Shown here one piece after another: positions 8,026-17,597 of a stretch of 64,000 nucleotides of DNA. The DNA comes from Streptomyces sp. CB01201 (GTDB taxonomy: Bacteria; Actinomycetota; Actinomycetes; Streptomycetales; Streptomycetaceae): the NCBI RefSeq assembly GCF_002803085.1, contig NZ_NNBJ01000020.1, positions 1-64,000 of the forward strand. Direction: 5' to 3'. Under the pieces are notes generated by a model. The model searched no databases. It was not told where the DNA came from and saw nothing but the letters and a program-made list of their open reading frames with translations. Each line of letters begins with the position of its first letter. Within the stretch, counting starts at the first letter, position 1. A program made the translations under genes and the position numbers.

Positions 8026-9161
8026 TCCCTGGTGACGCAGTGGATGCCGCCGCCGCCCGCGCCGAGGCTGTCGATGTCGAGCTGTTCCACCACGCGCCCC
8101 GGGAACAGCTGCCGCAGGCTCGACCTGGCCGCGGCGTCCGCGCGCGCGTCGCCGAACTGGGCCGAGATCACCGCGCCGTTGCAGACGTAGTAATTGGCGT
8201 ACGCGGCGACGAAGTTGGGGTCACTCGACCGGATGCGGCCGTAGTCGGGACCCTGGATCTGGGCGACGGCGATGGGCCAGCCGTCCGCGTCCTTGGCCGC
8301 CGACAGGATCTGGTACTGCTGGCGGGCGTCCTTCGACCAGGCGTCGGTGTCCGTGGCCAGGGGCATCTGGACCAGACCGGACCCGGCGGCCAGAAATCTG
8401 GAGGTCGCGTCCACGTGGTCGTCGGTGATGTCCCGCCCGGTCACGCCGTTGAACCAGATCACCTGGTCCGCGCCGTACGCATCGCAGAGCGCCGCCTCGA
8501 TCTGCGCCTGCTTGAGCCGAGGGTTGCGGTTGGTGTTGATGAGACTGCTGCGGGTCGCCATGAGCGTGCCGTTGCCGTCCGTCTCCACCGCGCCGCCCTC
8601 CCCGACGAGGGCCGCCGTGGTGAACGGGACCCCGAGGCCGGCCGCTATCCGCTGCGCGACCAGGGCGTCCTTGGCATGGGTCTGTTTGTTGCCCCAGCCG
8701 TTGAAGTTCAGCCCCACGGCGTCGAGGCCTCCCGCGCCGTCGGTGCGAAAGACCGGACCGGTGTCACGCATCCAGCAGTCGTCGACCGGGATCGTGCCGA
8801 TCACGGTGACGGACGGGCCGCACGCGGTGCGGGCCTTCGCCACACTGGCGGAGTTGGCGCACAGCGTGACGGGCTCGTACTGGGCGATGGTCCTCGCGAT
8901 GAGCGCGATGTCGGCCTGCACTCCGGCCAGTTGGCGTCCCCAGATGGCACTGCTGTCGGGCCACGCCATCCAGGTACGGGTGTGCGGAACCGCGTCGACG
9001 GGCACGGCGAAGGCCGCGGCCGGGGCCGGGGCCGCATGTGCCCTGCCGCCCGTGCTGACCGCCAGGGTCGCACCCGCCGCGGCGGCTCCGGCGGCCGTCA
9101 GGAAGGTGCGCCTGCCGAGCCGGCCGGACGCGGGGACGCTTGAAGCGAGCTGGTCGTTCAT
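8010..9161 (-). CDS. agmatine deiminase family protein, Tat-exported
   Basis: A 383-residue member of the peptidylarginine/agmatine deiminase family (PAD_porph). The N-terminus GRLGRRTFLTAAGAAAAG followed by an Ala-rich stretch is a Tat signal (cleavage probably near residue 43). Catalytic positions of agmatine deiminase are kept: Asp of DDCWMRDTGP, Glu of GEGGAVETDGNGT, His and Asp of DITDDHVD, and the nucleophilic Cys of GGGGIHCVT. It hydrolyses a guanidino group to a ureido group plus ammonia; agmatine is the default but unproven substrate. It begins 13 bases after the importer ATPase gene and is the last gene of a seven-gene operon. Confidence 0.88.
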   Translation of the reverse strand: MNDQLASSVPASGRLGRRTFLTAAGAAAAGATLAVSTGGRAHAAPAPAAAFAVPVDAVPHTRTWMAWPDSSAIWGRQLAGVQADIALIARTIAQYEPVTLCANSASVAKARTACGPSVTVIGTIPVDDCWMRDTGPVFRTDGAGGLDAVGLNFNGWGNKQTHAKDALVAQRIAAGLGVPFTTAALVGEGGAVETDGNGTLMATRSSLINTNRNPRLKQAQIEAALCDAYGADQVIWFNGVTGRDITDDHVDATSRFLAAGSGLVQMPLATDTDAWSKDARQQYQILSAAKDADGWPIAVAQIQGPDYGRIRSSDPNFVAAYANYYVCNGAVISAQFGDARADAAARSSLRQLFPGRVVEQLDIDSLGAGGGGIHCVTREQPRP

Positions 9162-9174
9162 CTCTGATCTCCGA

Positions 9175-10018
<844 letters not shown>

Positions 10019-10026
<8 letters not shown>

Positions 10027-11059
10027 GGTCGGCACTCCCCGTGACGCGGTCGCTGTGGTGGCAGGCGACCCGGTGCTCACGTCCGTCGGGGGCAGCCGTG
10101 ACGGCCCGGTCCTCGGGGGCCTGTTCCGTGCAGATCCCGGTGGCGTGGACGCAGCGGGGCGCGAACGGACAACCCGTCAACTCGGCTTTCAGATCCGGAG
10201 GTTGGCCGTCGATCGCGTTGAGCCTGCCCTGCGGTGCGTCGAGTCGCGGGGTGGCCGCGAGCAGGGCCGCCGTGTAGGGGTGACGGGGCCGGGCGAACAG
10301 GGCGTCGGCGGGGCCGGCTTCGACGATCCGGCCGGCGTACATCACGTACACCCGGTCGCTGATGGTGGCGGCGAGGCCGAGATCGTGGGTGACGAAGAGC
10401 AGCCCGGTGCCGAAGCGGTCGCGGAGGTCACCGAGGAGGGCTACGACCTCGGCCTGGGTGGTGACGTCGAGGGCGGTGGTGGCCTCGTCCGCCAGGAGCA
10501 GTGCCGGGTCGCCCATCAACGCGGCCGCGATCATGACGCGTTGGAGCATGCCGCCGGAGAGCTGTCCCGGGTACTGGCGCATCACCGCCGGAGCGAGGCC
10601 GACCGCCACGAGCAGCTCCCCGGCACGCCGCTCGGCCTCCTCGGCGGATGTCCCGGTGTTCAGGCGCAGGCTCTCGGTGAGGAAGTCCCCGATCCGGCGC
10701 AGCGGGTTGATGGCCGCGCGGGGGTCCTGGAAGATCATGGCGGCCGTGCCGGTGCGCAGCGCGCGCAGCCGTGCGGCGCTCATGGTGAGCACATCCTCGC
10801 CCGCGACCCGGACGGCACCTTCGGTGCCGGCGCCGGGCGGGAGCAGGCGCAGCACACTGCGCGAGGTGAGGGTCTTGCCGGAGCCCGACTCGCCGACCAG
10901 GGCGACGGTCTCCCCGGCGGCCACGGTGAGGTCGACGCCGTCGAGTACGGGCCGTGCGGTGCGCGGAAGACGCAGGCGCAGCCCTCGGATGTCGAGCACG
11001 GGCGAGGCGGTGACGGAGCCCGTGGACGCGCAACTGGCGTGTTTTTCCTGGGTGTTCAT
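10019..11059 (-). CDS. ABC importer ATPase, DppD/OppD type
   Basis: A 346-residue ATPase. Walker A is GESGSGKTLTSR, the signature LSGGMLQRV, Walker B LLLADEATTALDVT, and the switch His is in FVTHDLGL. The C-terminal oligopeptide-family extension has the cysteine cluster GCPFAPRCVHATGIC, which in this family is associated with an iron-sulfur or metal site. GGAGGG precedes the ATG at 11059, which overlaps the permease stop by 4 bases (ATGA). Part of the deiminase-importer operon. Confidence 0.92.
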
Positions 11060-11910
11060 CGATCCCTCCTGGCGACCCGGTCGGCCCAGCGCTCGCCGAC
11101 GACGTTGAACGCGACGACCGTGAGCACGATCGCGACACACGGCCAGATCGCGGAGAGCGGGTAGCCGCGCTGGACGGCGGTCTGGCCGTCGAGCACCATG
11201 CGGCCCCAGTCGGGGGTGAGTGCGGGCACGCCGAGGCCGAGGAAGGAGAGCCCGGCCAGGTCGATGAGGGCGTACCCGAAGTTGATGGTGGACTGGGCCA
11301 GGACGACGGGCCCGACGTTGGGCAGGACGTGCCGCAAGCAGATCTGCGGGGCGGAGTGGCCCTGCACCACGTAGGCGTTCACATAGGGCCGTTGACGTTC
11401 GGCGAGCACCAAGGAGCGGGTGAGTCTGCTGACGTAGGGGAGATAGGCGACGGCGAGTGCGATGACGGGGGCGGTGAGTCCCTCTCCGTACACCGCGACG
11501 ATGAGGATCGCGAGGAGCATGCCGGGGAAGGCGAAGACGAGTTCCGTGCTGCGGGAGAGCACGGAGTCGAGCCAGCCGCCCCGCCACGCCGCGGTGGTTC
11601 CGATGGCCACGCCGGCCAGGGTGGAGAAGGCCACCACTCCGAGGGGCCCGAGCAGGGAGGTGCGGGCTCCGGTGACCAGTCGGGCGAGCGTGTCGCGGCC
11701 GGAGGAGTCGACGCCGAAGGGGTGGGCCGCGGAGGGGCCGGCGAGTGCGTTGCCCAGGTCCACGGCGTTGGGGTCGGCCGGCGAGATCCAGGGCGCGAGC
11801 AGGGCCGCGAGGACGACGACGGTGACGAAGGCGAGGCACAGCAGGTAGAGGGGTGCGTGAGGGGTGCGGAGCCGGGACAGGCCCGGGCGCCGCAGGACGG
11901 CGACGCTCAT
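11056..11910 (-). CDS. ABC importer permease, DppC type
   Basis: A 284-residue inner-membrane permease with about six helices and the BPD_transp_1 domain. The EAA-like coupling segment is AYVVQGHSAPQICLRHVLPNVGPVV (about residues 185-210). The N-terminal PWISPADPNAVDLGNALAGPS and HPFGVDSSGRDTLARLVTGARTSL are typical of DppC/NikC. The ATGA overlaps at both ends place it in a tightly coupled operon with DppB upstream and DppD downstream. Confidence 0.92.
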   Translation of the reverse strand: MSVAVLRRPGLSRLRTPHAPLYLLCLAFVTVVVLAALLAPWISPADPNAVDLGNALAGPSAAHPFGVDSSGRDTLARLVTGARTSLLGPLGVVAFSTLAGVAIGTTAAWRGGWLDSVLSRSTELVFAFPGMLLAILIVAVYGEGLTAPVIALAVAYLPYVSRLTRSLVLAERQRPYVNAYVVQGHSAPQICLRHVLPNVGPVVLAQSTINFGYALIDLAGLSFLGLGVPALTPDWGRMVLDGQTAVQRGYPLSAIWPCVAIVLTVVAFNVVGERWADRVARRDR

Positions 11911-12866
11911 GCGGCGGACCTCCGGGGGCCGAGGGCGATGCGCGGGTCGACCAGGGGATGTGCCAGGTCAACGGCCAGATTGATCAGCATGAACAGGCCG
12001 ACCATGGTGAGGGATATGGCCTGCACGGTGGGGAAGTCCTTGGTGGTGATGGACAGTTCGAGGAGCTGGCCGATGCCGCCGACGCCGAACGCCGACTCGA
12101 CGAGGACGGTGCACACCAGGAGGGTGGACACGATCAGGCCGCCGGTGGTGAGGACCGTGCCGAGCGCGTTGCGGAAGACATGACGGCCCATCACCTTGCG
12201 TCGGGGCACCCCCCGGCTGAGGGCGACGGTCACGTGCTCCTGTCCGAGGACCTCGACCATGGCGCTGCGGGTGACCCGGGCGAGCATGCCGATCAGATAC
12301 AGGGCGAGCGCTACCGCGGGCAGCGTGAGGTGCCACAGCATCTGGACCGGCCCGTCGCCGGTGCCGCCGGCCGGGAACCAGTGCAGCCGGACCGCGAAAA
12401 GGCCCTGGAGCAGGACGGCGGCGACGAAGGACGGGGTGCCGACGGCGAGCGTGGTGGTGACCAGGATCGTCGAGTCCACGGCGCCGCCGCGCACCGCGGC
12501 GATCCGACCGAGCGCGAGGCCCGCGGCCACCACGAGCACCAGGGCCATGGCGACCAGGAGCAGGGTGCTGGGAAGGCGGTCGGCGAGCAGCCGTGACACA
12601 TCGGTGCGGTAGGTGATCGAGCGGCCGAAGTCGCCGTGCAGCAGCTGGCCGAGCCAGCGGAAGTACCGTACGGCGAAGGGGTCGTCGAGGTGGTACTGCC
12701 GGTTGATGGCCTCCAGCGCGGCCGGGGACGCGGACCGTCCGGAGAGCAGGAAGCTGGCGGGGCTTCCCGGCGCCAGATACATCGCGCCGAAGATCACGAA
12801 CGAGGCCGCGAGCAGGGTGACCGCCATTTCGGCGAGGCGCCGCAGTCCGAATCTGAGGAAGTTCAC
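11907..12866 (-). CDS. ABC importer permease, DppB type
   Basis: A 319-residue permease. The N-terminal FGLRRLAEMAVTLLAASFVIFGAMYLAPGSP and the DYGRSI-like motif GDFGRSITYRTDVSRLL are DppB/NikB hallmarks, and the coupling loop is VALSRGVPRRKVMGRHVFRNALG. The GTG at 12866 was chosen because it overlaps the binding-protein stop as GTGA and the family N-terminus starts there; an ATG at 12983 would add 39 unrelated residues. Pairs with the DppC-type permease. Confidence 0.92.
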   Translation of the reverse strand: MNFLRFGLRRLAEMAVTLLAASFVIFGAMYLAPGSPASFLLSGRSASPAALEAINRQYHLDDPFAVRYFRWLGQLLHGDFGRSITYRTDVSRLLADRLPSTLLLVAMALVLVVAAGLALGRIAAVRGGAVDSTILVTTTLAVGTPSFVAAVLLQGLFAVRLHWFPAGGTGDGPVQMLWHLTLPAVALALYLIGMLARVTRSAMVEVLGQEHVTVALSRGVPRRKVMGRHVFRNALGTVLTTGGLIVSTLLVCTVLVESAFGVGGIGQLLELSITTKDFPTVQAISLTMVGLFMLINLAVDLAHPLVDPRIALGPRRSAA

Positions 12867-14530
12867 CGCGCGGCCCCCACATCCGCCGCCCAGGGGTAGT
12901 ACAGGTAGGAGATGGTGGTGGGGGCGCCGGTGATCCGTTTGTTGAGGAACACGGTGGTCGGCCACTCGGCGACCGGTATCCACAACACCTGCTCGGCCGC
13001 CTTCTGCTGGAGCTTCGCCTCGACGGCGAACCGGGTGGCCGGGTCGTAGGCGGCGCGCGCCTGGTCGACCAGCCGGTCGTAGTCGCGGTCGCTGTATCCG
13101 GCGTAGTTCTGGTAGGCGCCGGTGCGGAAGTTGCTCAGGAGGTCCAGCGGGTCGGTGATGGAGTCGTAGTACGTCTCCGGGAAGAGGTCGATGCCCTCGC
13201 GTGCCTTGGGGTCGGTGAACAGTGCCGTGAAGGCGTTCGGCGCGATCGTCTTCAGTTGGACGTCGAGCCCGATCTGGGTGCCGGCCGCCTGGAGGGCGGT
13301 GGCGAGCAGGGACACGTCCTGTCCGATCGAGCTGGTCGCGACGGTCACCTTCTTTCCGGTGGCCCCGGCCTCCTTGATGAGCTTTCTGGCTTCGCCCAGG
13401 TTCGGCTCGGTGGCGGGGAGCCCCGCGAAGGCGGCCTGCCGGGTCTGCTCGGGCGCCTCGGCCCAGGCCGCTCTGGTGGTGAGGGAGTGGGTGACCGTCC
13501 CGGCACCGCCCAGGCCGGTCGTGACGAAGCCCTTGCGGTCGAGGGCCAGCGACAGGGCCCGCCGTACCCGGACGTCACCGAGCACGCCGTGCATGTTGGT
13601 CACGTTGACGTTGTCGGTGCTGAGCCCCTCGCCGAAGTAGAGCGTGCCCGCCCCGCTGGAGCGCAGCGCGCCGTAGCTCTCGGTGGGGATGAGGTACCCG
13701 CCGTCCACCTCGCCGTTGAGCATGGCCTTGGTGCGCGCGGAGGAATCCGTGAGGAAGCGGAACACCACCTTGCCGGACTTGGCCCTGCTCCCCCAGTACG
13801 CGGCGAACCGGTCGAGCTCGATCGACTGCCCCTTCTCCCACCTCCCGAGCTCGTACGGTCCTGTGCAGTCGAGGCCGCCGGAGGTGCCGTAGTCCTTTCC
13901 CGCCGCCTCGACGCCGGCCTTGCTCGCGACCACGCCCGCGGCGGTCGCCATGTACTGGGGGAACTGGGAGTCGGGGCGCTTCAGTTTCACCGTGACCTGG
14001 AGTGGTCCGGTCTTGGTGACCGAGCCGACGTTCTCGAAGACCTGCGCCCAGGACGCCCCGTTGTCGGGGTTCATCTGCCGCCCGAGACTGAAGACGACGT
14101 CGTCCGCGGTCATGGTGGCCCCGTTGTGGAAGCGCACTCCGGGGCGCAGATCGTAGACCCAGGTCGAGGGTTCGGGGTTGGTCGCCTTCTCGGCGAGGCC
14201 CGGAGCCGTCTTGAGCTGGGGCGTCCAGCGCATCAGGCTCTCGCAGACATTGGACAGGATCATGTTCTGCGGATAGTCGAAGGCGGAGATGTAGTCGAGT
14301 GTCGGTGGCTCCGCGTACAGGGCCCAGCCGAAGGAGGCGATCTCGCCCTTGGCGGGCGGAGTGCCGGCGGACAGCTCGAAGTCGGCTGCCGCGGCCGGGG
14401 AGTTGGTGCCGGGCGGTCCCGCGCAGGCGGACATCAGGAGGGCGGCGGACAGGGCCGCGGCGATCAGGGCGAGCCGGTGGGGACGGCGTACTCCTGGCCG
14501 GGCTCCTGGCCGGGGCGGTGGGGTGGGCAT
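12863..14530 (-). CDS. ABC importer substrate-binding lipoprotein (SBP family 5)
   Basis: A 555-residue extracellular binding protein. The signal peptide ends in the lipobox LLMSAC, with the lipid-modified Cys at about residue 36. The family-5 fold is shown by PPTLDYISAFDYPQNMILSNVCESLMRW, WVYDLRPGVRFHNGATMTADDVVFSLGR and GPYELGRW. Family members bind dipeptides, nickel chelates, opines or other cationic solutes. Here the flanking deiminases suggest a guanidino or amine ligand, which is inference. A GAGAGGAA ribosome site precedes the ATG at 14530. It follows the first deiminase gene by 98 bases. Confidence 0.92.
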   Translation of the reverse strand: MPTPPPRPGARPGVRRPHRLALIAAALSAALLMSACAGPPGTNSPAAAADFELSAGTPPAKGEIASFGWALYAEPPTLDYISAFDYPQNMILSNVCESLMRWTPQLKTAPGLAEKATNPEPSTWVYDLRPGVRFHNGATMTADDVVFSLGRQMNPDNGASWAQVFENVGSVTKTGPLQVTVKLKRPDSQFPQYMATAAGVVASKAGVEAAGKDYGTSGGLDCTGPYELGRWEKGQSIELDRFAAYWGSRAKSGKVVFRFLTDSSARTKAMLNGEVDGGYLIPTESYGALRSSGAGTLYFGEGLSTDNVNVTNMHGVLGDVRVRRALSLALDRKGFVTTGLGGAGTVTHSLTTRAAWAEAPEQTRQAAFAGLPATEPNLGEARKLIKEAGATGKKVTVATSSIGQDVSLLATALQAAGTQIGLDVQLKTIAPNAFTALFTDPKAREGIDLFPETYYDSITDPLDLLSNFRTGAYQNYAGYSDRDYDRLVDQARAAYDPATRFAVEAKLQQKAAEQVLWIPVAEWPTTVFLNKRITGAPTTISYLYYPWAADVGAAR

Positions 14531-14628
14531 CGGCGCGGTTCCTCTCCGTACGGGCACGATGGGGCGGTGCGGGGCGGCCGGCCCGGTCTGGGCGGTCAGA
14601 CCGGGCGGGCAGCGCTGGGCAGGAGGGG

Positions 14629-15639
14629 TCAGTCGCGGCGGGGCGCGGCGGGCACCTGCTGGGTGATGCAGTGGATGCCGCCGCCGCCGTGGGCGAGCGC
14701 CGTCGTCGGTACCCCGACGACCTTGCGGTCGGGACAGGCGGCGGCGATCACGGCCAGCGCCTCCGCGTCCTGGGGCAGGCCCGCCACCGGGACGACCACT
14801 CCGCCGTTGGCCACGTAGAAGTTGAGGTAGCCCACTTCGACGGGCACGCCGTCGACCTCGGTGAACGCGCTCTGCGGAAGGTCGACGATTTCCAGGGTGC
14901 GGCCCTGGGCATCGGGGGTGGCTTCGAGGATCGCGCGGTTGGCGCGCATCCGGGCGTAGTCCGGGTGCTCCGGGTCGTCCGGCAGCTGGACCACGACCTT
15001 GCCCGGCGCGACGAAGGCGCAGACGCCGTCGACATGGCCGTCGGTCTCGGTGTCCAGGAGCCCGCCGTACGGCAGCCAGATGACCTTGGTGACACCGAGC
15101 CGGGCCTTCAGCTCGGCCTCGACCTGGTCCCTGTCCAGGCCGGGATTGCGGTTGGGGTGGAGCAGGCACTGCTCGGTGGTGATCAGGGTGCCTTCGCCGT
15201 CCACGGTGATCGCGCCGCCTTCGAGAATCATCTCCGAGCGGATCGCGGTCTCGCCGAAGTGTTCCAGGAGCGCCGCCCCGAGCCGGTCGTCGGCGTCGTA
15301 CGGGTGGTGCTTGCGGCCCCAGGCGTTGAACCGGAAGTCGACGCCGGCCCGGTGGCCCTCGGGGTCGAGAACGAAGATCGGCGCGGAATCCCTGAACCAG
15401 GAGTCGTCCAGCGGCAGTTCGATCACGTCGACATCCCCGCCGCACCGGGTACGGGCCTCGTCGCCGTGGCCGGGCGGCGCGACCATGGTCACCGGCTCGA
15501 ACCCGGCGATGGCCCGGGCCACCTGGGCGTACTCCTGCTTGGCCTGTTCCAGGACGGCGCCCCACAGATCGGGGCGGGTGGGCCAGGCCATCAGGCAGCG
15601 CTCGTGCTCGGTCCACTCGGCGGGCATGCGGAAGGTCAT
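14629..15639 (-). CDS. aguA: agmatine deiminase (cytoplasmic, AguA-like)
   Basis: A 336-residue enzyme without a signal peptide, closest of the four deiminases here to classical AguA. It starts TFRMPAEWTEHERCLMAWPTR and carries SWFRDSAPIF, ILEGGAITVDGEGTLITTEQCLL, DTETDGHVDGVCAF and GGGGIHCITQQVP, which supply the Asp, Glu, His/Asp and Cys catalytic residues. The expected reaction is agmatine plus water to N-carbamoylputrescine plus ammonia. It is the first gene of the operon that continues with the importer. The promoter at 15817-15845 carries the shared palindromic operator. No nitrilase-type AguB, the usual next enzyme, is present in the window. Confidence 0.9.
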   Translation of the reverse strand: MTFRMPAEWTEHERCLMAWPTRPDLWGAVLEQAKQEYAQVARAIAGFEPVTMVAPPGHGDEARTRCGGDVDVIELPLDDSWFRDSAPIFVLDPEGHRAGVDFRFNAWGRKHHPYDADDRLGAALLEHFGETAIRSEMILEGGAITVDGEGTLITTEQCLLHPNRNPGLDRDQVEAELKARLGVTKVIWLPYGGLLDTETDGHVDGVCAFVAPGKVVVQLPDDPEHPDYARMRANRAILEATPDAQGRTLEIVDLPQSAFTEVDGVPVEVGYLNFYVANGGVVVPVAGLPQDAEALAVIAAACPDRKVVGVPTTALAHGGGGIHCITQQVPAAPRRD

Positions 15640-15670
15640 CACAGCTCTCTTCGTCAGATGTTCGACAGGC

Positions 15671-15708
15671 TCTTCGCAAGGACGGGCAATCGGTCTTCGC
15701 AAGGACGG
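15671..15708. repeat. 15-base direct repeat in aguA leader
   Basis: TCTTCGCAAGGACGG occurs at 15671-15685 and again at 15694-15708, a 23-base period, in the leader between the promoter at 15817-15845 and the aguA start. The second copy is followed, as the first, by GGGCAA within a few bases. Function unknown; it could be a small duplication. Confidence 0.6.
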
Positions 15709-15816
15709 AGGACGGGCAACGGTGGGCCGCGAAGTGGCCGGTTCCGGGTGGGTCGCACCCGAAGGGCCGGGCCGAGCGGGCGGTCGATGACCACGACGGC
15801 CGTTGATGTGCCCGGA

Positions 15817-15845
15817 ATACTCCTCCGAACTGAAAATTCAGTCAA
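15817..15845 (-). promoter_or_regulatory. promoter with embedded operator, deiminase-importer operon
   Basis: Read on the minus strand, TTGACT (15845-15840), a 17-base spacer and GAGTAT (15822-15817) form a vegetative-type promoter. The operator ACTGAAAATTCAGTCA (15829-15844) fills the -35 and spacer. It is the degenerate copy of the palindrome at 18509 and 19944, with the outermost two bases of one arm changed. Repression by occlusion is inferred. The aguA start is about 180 bases downstream. Confidence 0.75.
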
Positions 15846-15887
15846 GGTGGGCGACCGAACGATCTCGGCCGCGTGGTGTCGGCGGCC

Positions 15888-17597
15888 CTACAGGAAGTAC
15901 AGGCGGCTCAGGGATACCTCCTGGGCCGGTTCCGAACTGATCGGGACACCGTCAAGGGTCACGAGCCCGGTGTCCGCCCCCACCTGTACGGCGCCGAGGC
16001 GCGAGTTGTGCACCAGATCGGCGGGGCCGATGCCGCGGGTGCCGCGCACCGCCACGCGCCGGCGCCGGGTGGCCAGCGCGTCGTAGGGCCGCCCGAAGGA
16101 GCCGGACTCCGCCGCGGCCCGGCTGACGAACGCCACGGACAGGTCGGCCGCGGTGGCACCGTGGGCGCCGAACAGCGGCCCGAGCACCAGGGGTTCGCAG
16201 CGGTCGGTCGCGGCATTCGGGTCGCCGGTGACGCCCCAGGCGGGGAAACCGGACTTGAGGACCATCTGCGGTTTGGCGCCGAAGTAGGCCGGGCGCCACA
16301 GCACGATGTCGGCCATCTTGCCGATCTCGATGGAGCCGATCTCGTGCGCGAGGCCGTGCGCGATGGCGGGGTTGATGGTCAGCTTCGCCATGTACCGCAG
16401 GACCCGCGCGTTGTCGTCACCGTCCCCGTCGCCCTCCAGCGGACCCAGCTCCGCCTTCATCTTCCCGGCCATCGCAAACGTGCGCCGCACCGTCTCACCG
16501 GCCCGGCCCATGCCCTGCGCGTCCGAGGACGTGATCCCGATCGCCCCCAGGTCGTGCAGCACGTCCTCGGCACCCATCGTGCCCGCCCGGATCCGGTCCC
16601 GGGCCATCGCCGCGTCCCCCGGCAGATCCGTCTTCAGATCATGAACCGAGACGATCATGCCGTAGTGCTCCGCGACCGCGTCCCGCCCGAACGGCAGCGT
16701 CGGATTCGTGGACGAACCGATCACATTCGGCACCCCCGCCATCTTCAGCACGTTCGGCACATGCCCACCACCACACCCCTCGATGTGGAAGGCGTGAATG
16801 GTCCGCCCCTCCAGCACCTTCAAGGTGTCCTCGACCGTCAGGCACTCGTTCAATCCGTCACTGTGCAGGGCGACCTGCACATCGTGCTCCTCCGCCACCC
16901 GCAACGCCGTGTCCAGCGCCCGGGTGTGCGCACCCATGTCCTCGTGCACCTTGAACCCGCACGCACCGCCCTCCGCCAAAGCCTCCACCAGCGGAGCCCC
17001 GTCCGAGGACGAACCCCGGCCCAGGAAACCGATGTTGACCGGCCACGCGTCGAACGCGTTGAAGGCGTTGCGCAGCGCCCAGGGCGAGTTGACGCCCACA
17101 CCCCAGGCCGGCCCGATCTCCTGGCCGATGATGGTCGTGACGCCGGAGGCGAGCGAGGCCTCCATGATGCGCGGGGACAGCAGATGCACATGGGTGTCGA
17201 CGGCTCCGGCGGTGGCGATCAGCCCTTCACCGGAGACGATCGTCGTGCCGGTGCCGACGACCACGTCCACACCGGACAGGGTGTCAGGGTTGCCCGCCCG
17301 GCCGATGGCAGTGATCCGCCCCTCGCGGATACCGATGGACACCTTGCGGATCCCGACCGCCGCGTCGATGACGACGACGTTGCTGATGACGACGTCGCAG
17401 GTCTCGCGGACGGCGGCGGCCTTCAGATGCAGCCCGTCCCGGGCCGTCTTGCCGAAGCCCGCGAGGAACTCGTCACCCGGCGCCTGCGAGTCGGATTCGA
17501 CCCGGACCACGAGGCCGGTGTCCCCGAGCCGCACCCGGTCGCCGGCCCGCGGACCGTGTACGGCCGCGTATGCCGTTGGATCGACTGAGCTGTTCAC
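15888..17597 (-). CDS. ureC: urease alpha subunit-like amidohydrolase (UreC family), altered flap
   Basis: The 569-residue length matches UreC. Nickel-site residues align: His136 and His138 (DTHVH), Lys216, the carbamylated position (GFKVHED), His245, His271 and Asp359 (TSSDAQGMGR). The substrate-binding His218 and Arg335 are also present. The mobile flap differs: where Klebsiella urease has Cys319-His320-His321, this protein reads Val318-His319-Asp320 (SVHDLK). The ATG overlaps the ureAB stop by 4 bases. No ureD/E/F/G accessory genes are nearby, so nickel loading would depend on another locus. It may hydrolyse urea or a substituted urea; context favours a link to deiminase products, which is inference. 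Confidence 0.88.
   Translation of the reverse strand: MNSSVDPTAYAAVHGPRAGDRVRLGDTGLVVRVESDSQAPGDEFLAGFGKTARDGLHLKAAAVRETCDVVISNVVVIDAAVGIRKVSIGIREGRITAIGRAGNPDTLSGVDVVVGTGTTIVSGEGLIATAGAVDTHVHLLSPRIMEASLASGVTTIIGQEIGPAWGVGVNSPWALRNAFNAFDAWPVNIGFLGRGSSSDGAPLVEALAEGGACGFKVHEDMGAHTRALDTALRVAEEHDVQVALHSDGLNECLTVEDTLKVLEGRTIHAFHIEGCGGGHVPNVLKMAGVPNVIGSSTNPTLPFGRDAVAEHYGMIVSVHDLKTDLPGDAAMARDRIRAGTMGAEDVLHDLGAIGITSSDAQGMGRAGETVRRTFAMAGKMKAELGPLEGDGDGDDNARVLRYMAKLTINPAIAHGLAHEIGSIEIGKMADIVLWRPAYFGAKPQMVLKSGFPAWGVTGDPNAATDRCEPLVLGPLFGAHGATAADLSVAFVSRAAAESGSFGRPYDALATRRRRVAVRGTRGIGPADLVHNSRLGAVQVGADTGLVTLDGVPISSEPAQEVSLSRLYFL

Noticed and set aside
12863-15679. A 938-codon frame joining the deiminase region to the binding protein
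   Set aside because: The part upstream of 14530 is a shadow of aguA; the lipoprotein signal peptide starts at 14530.
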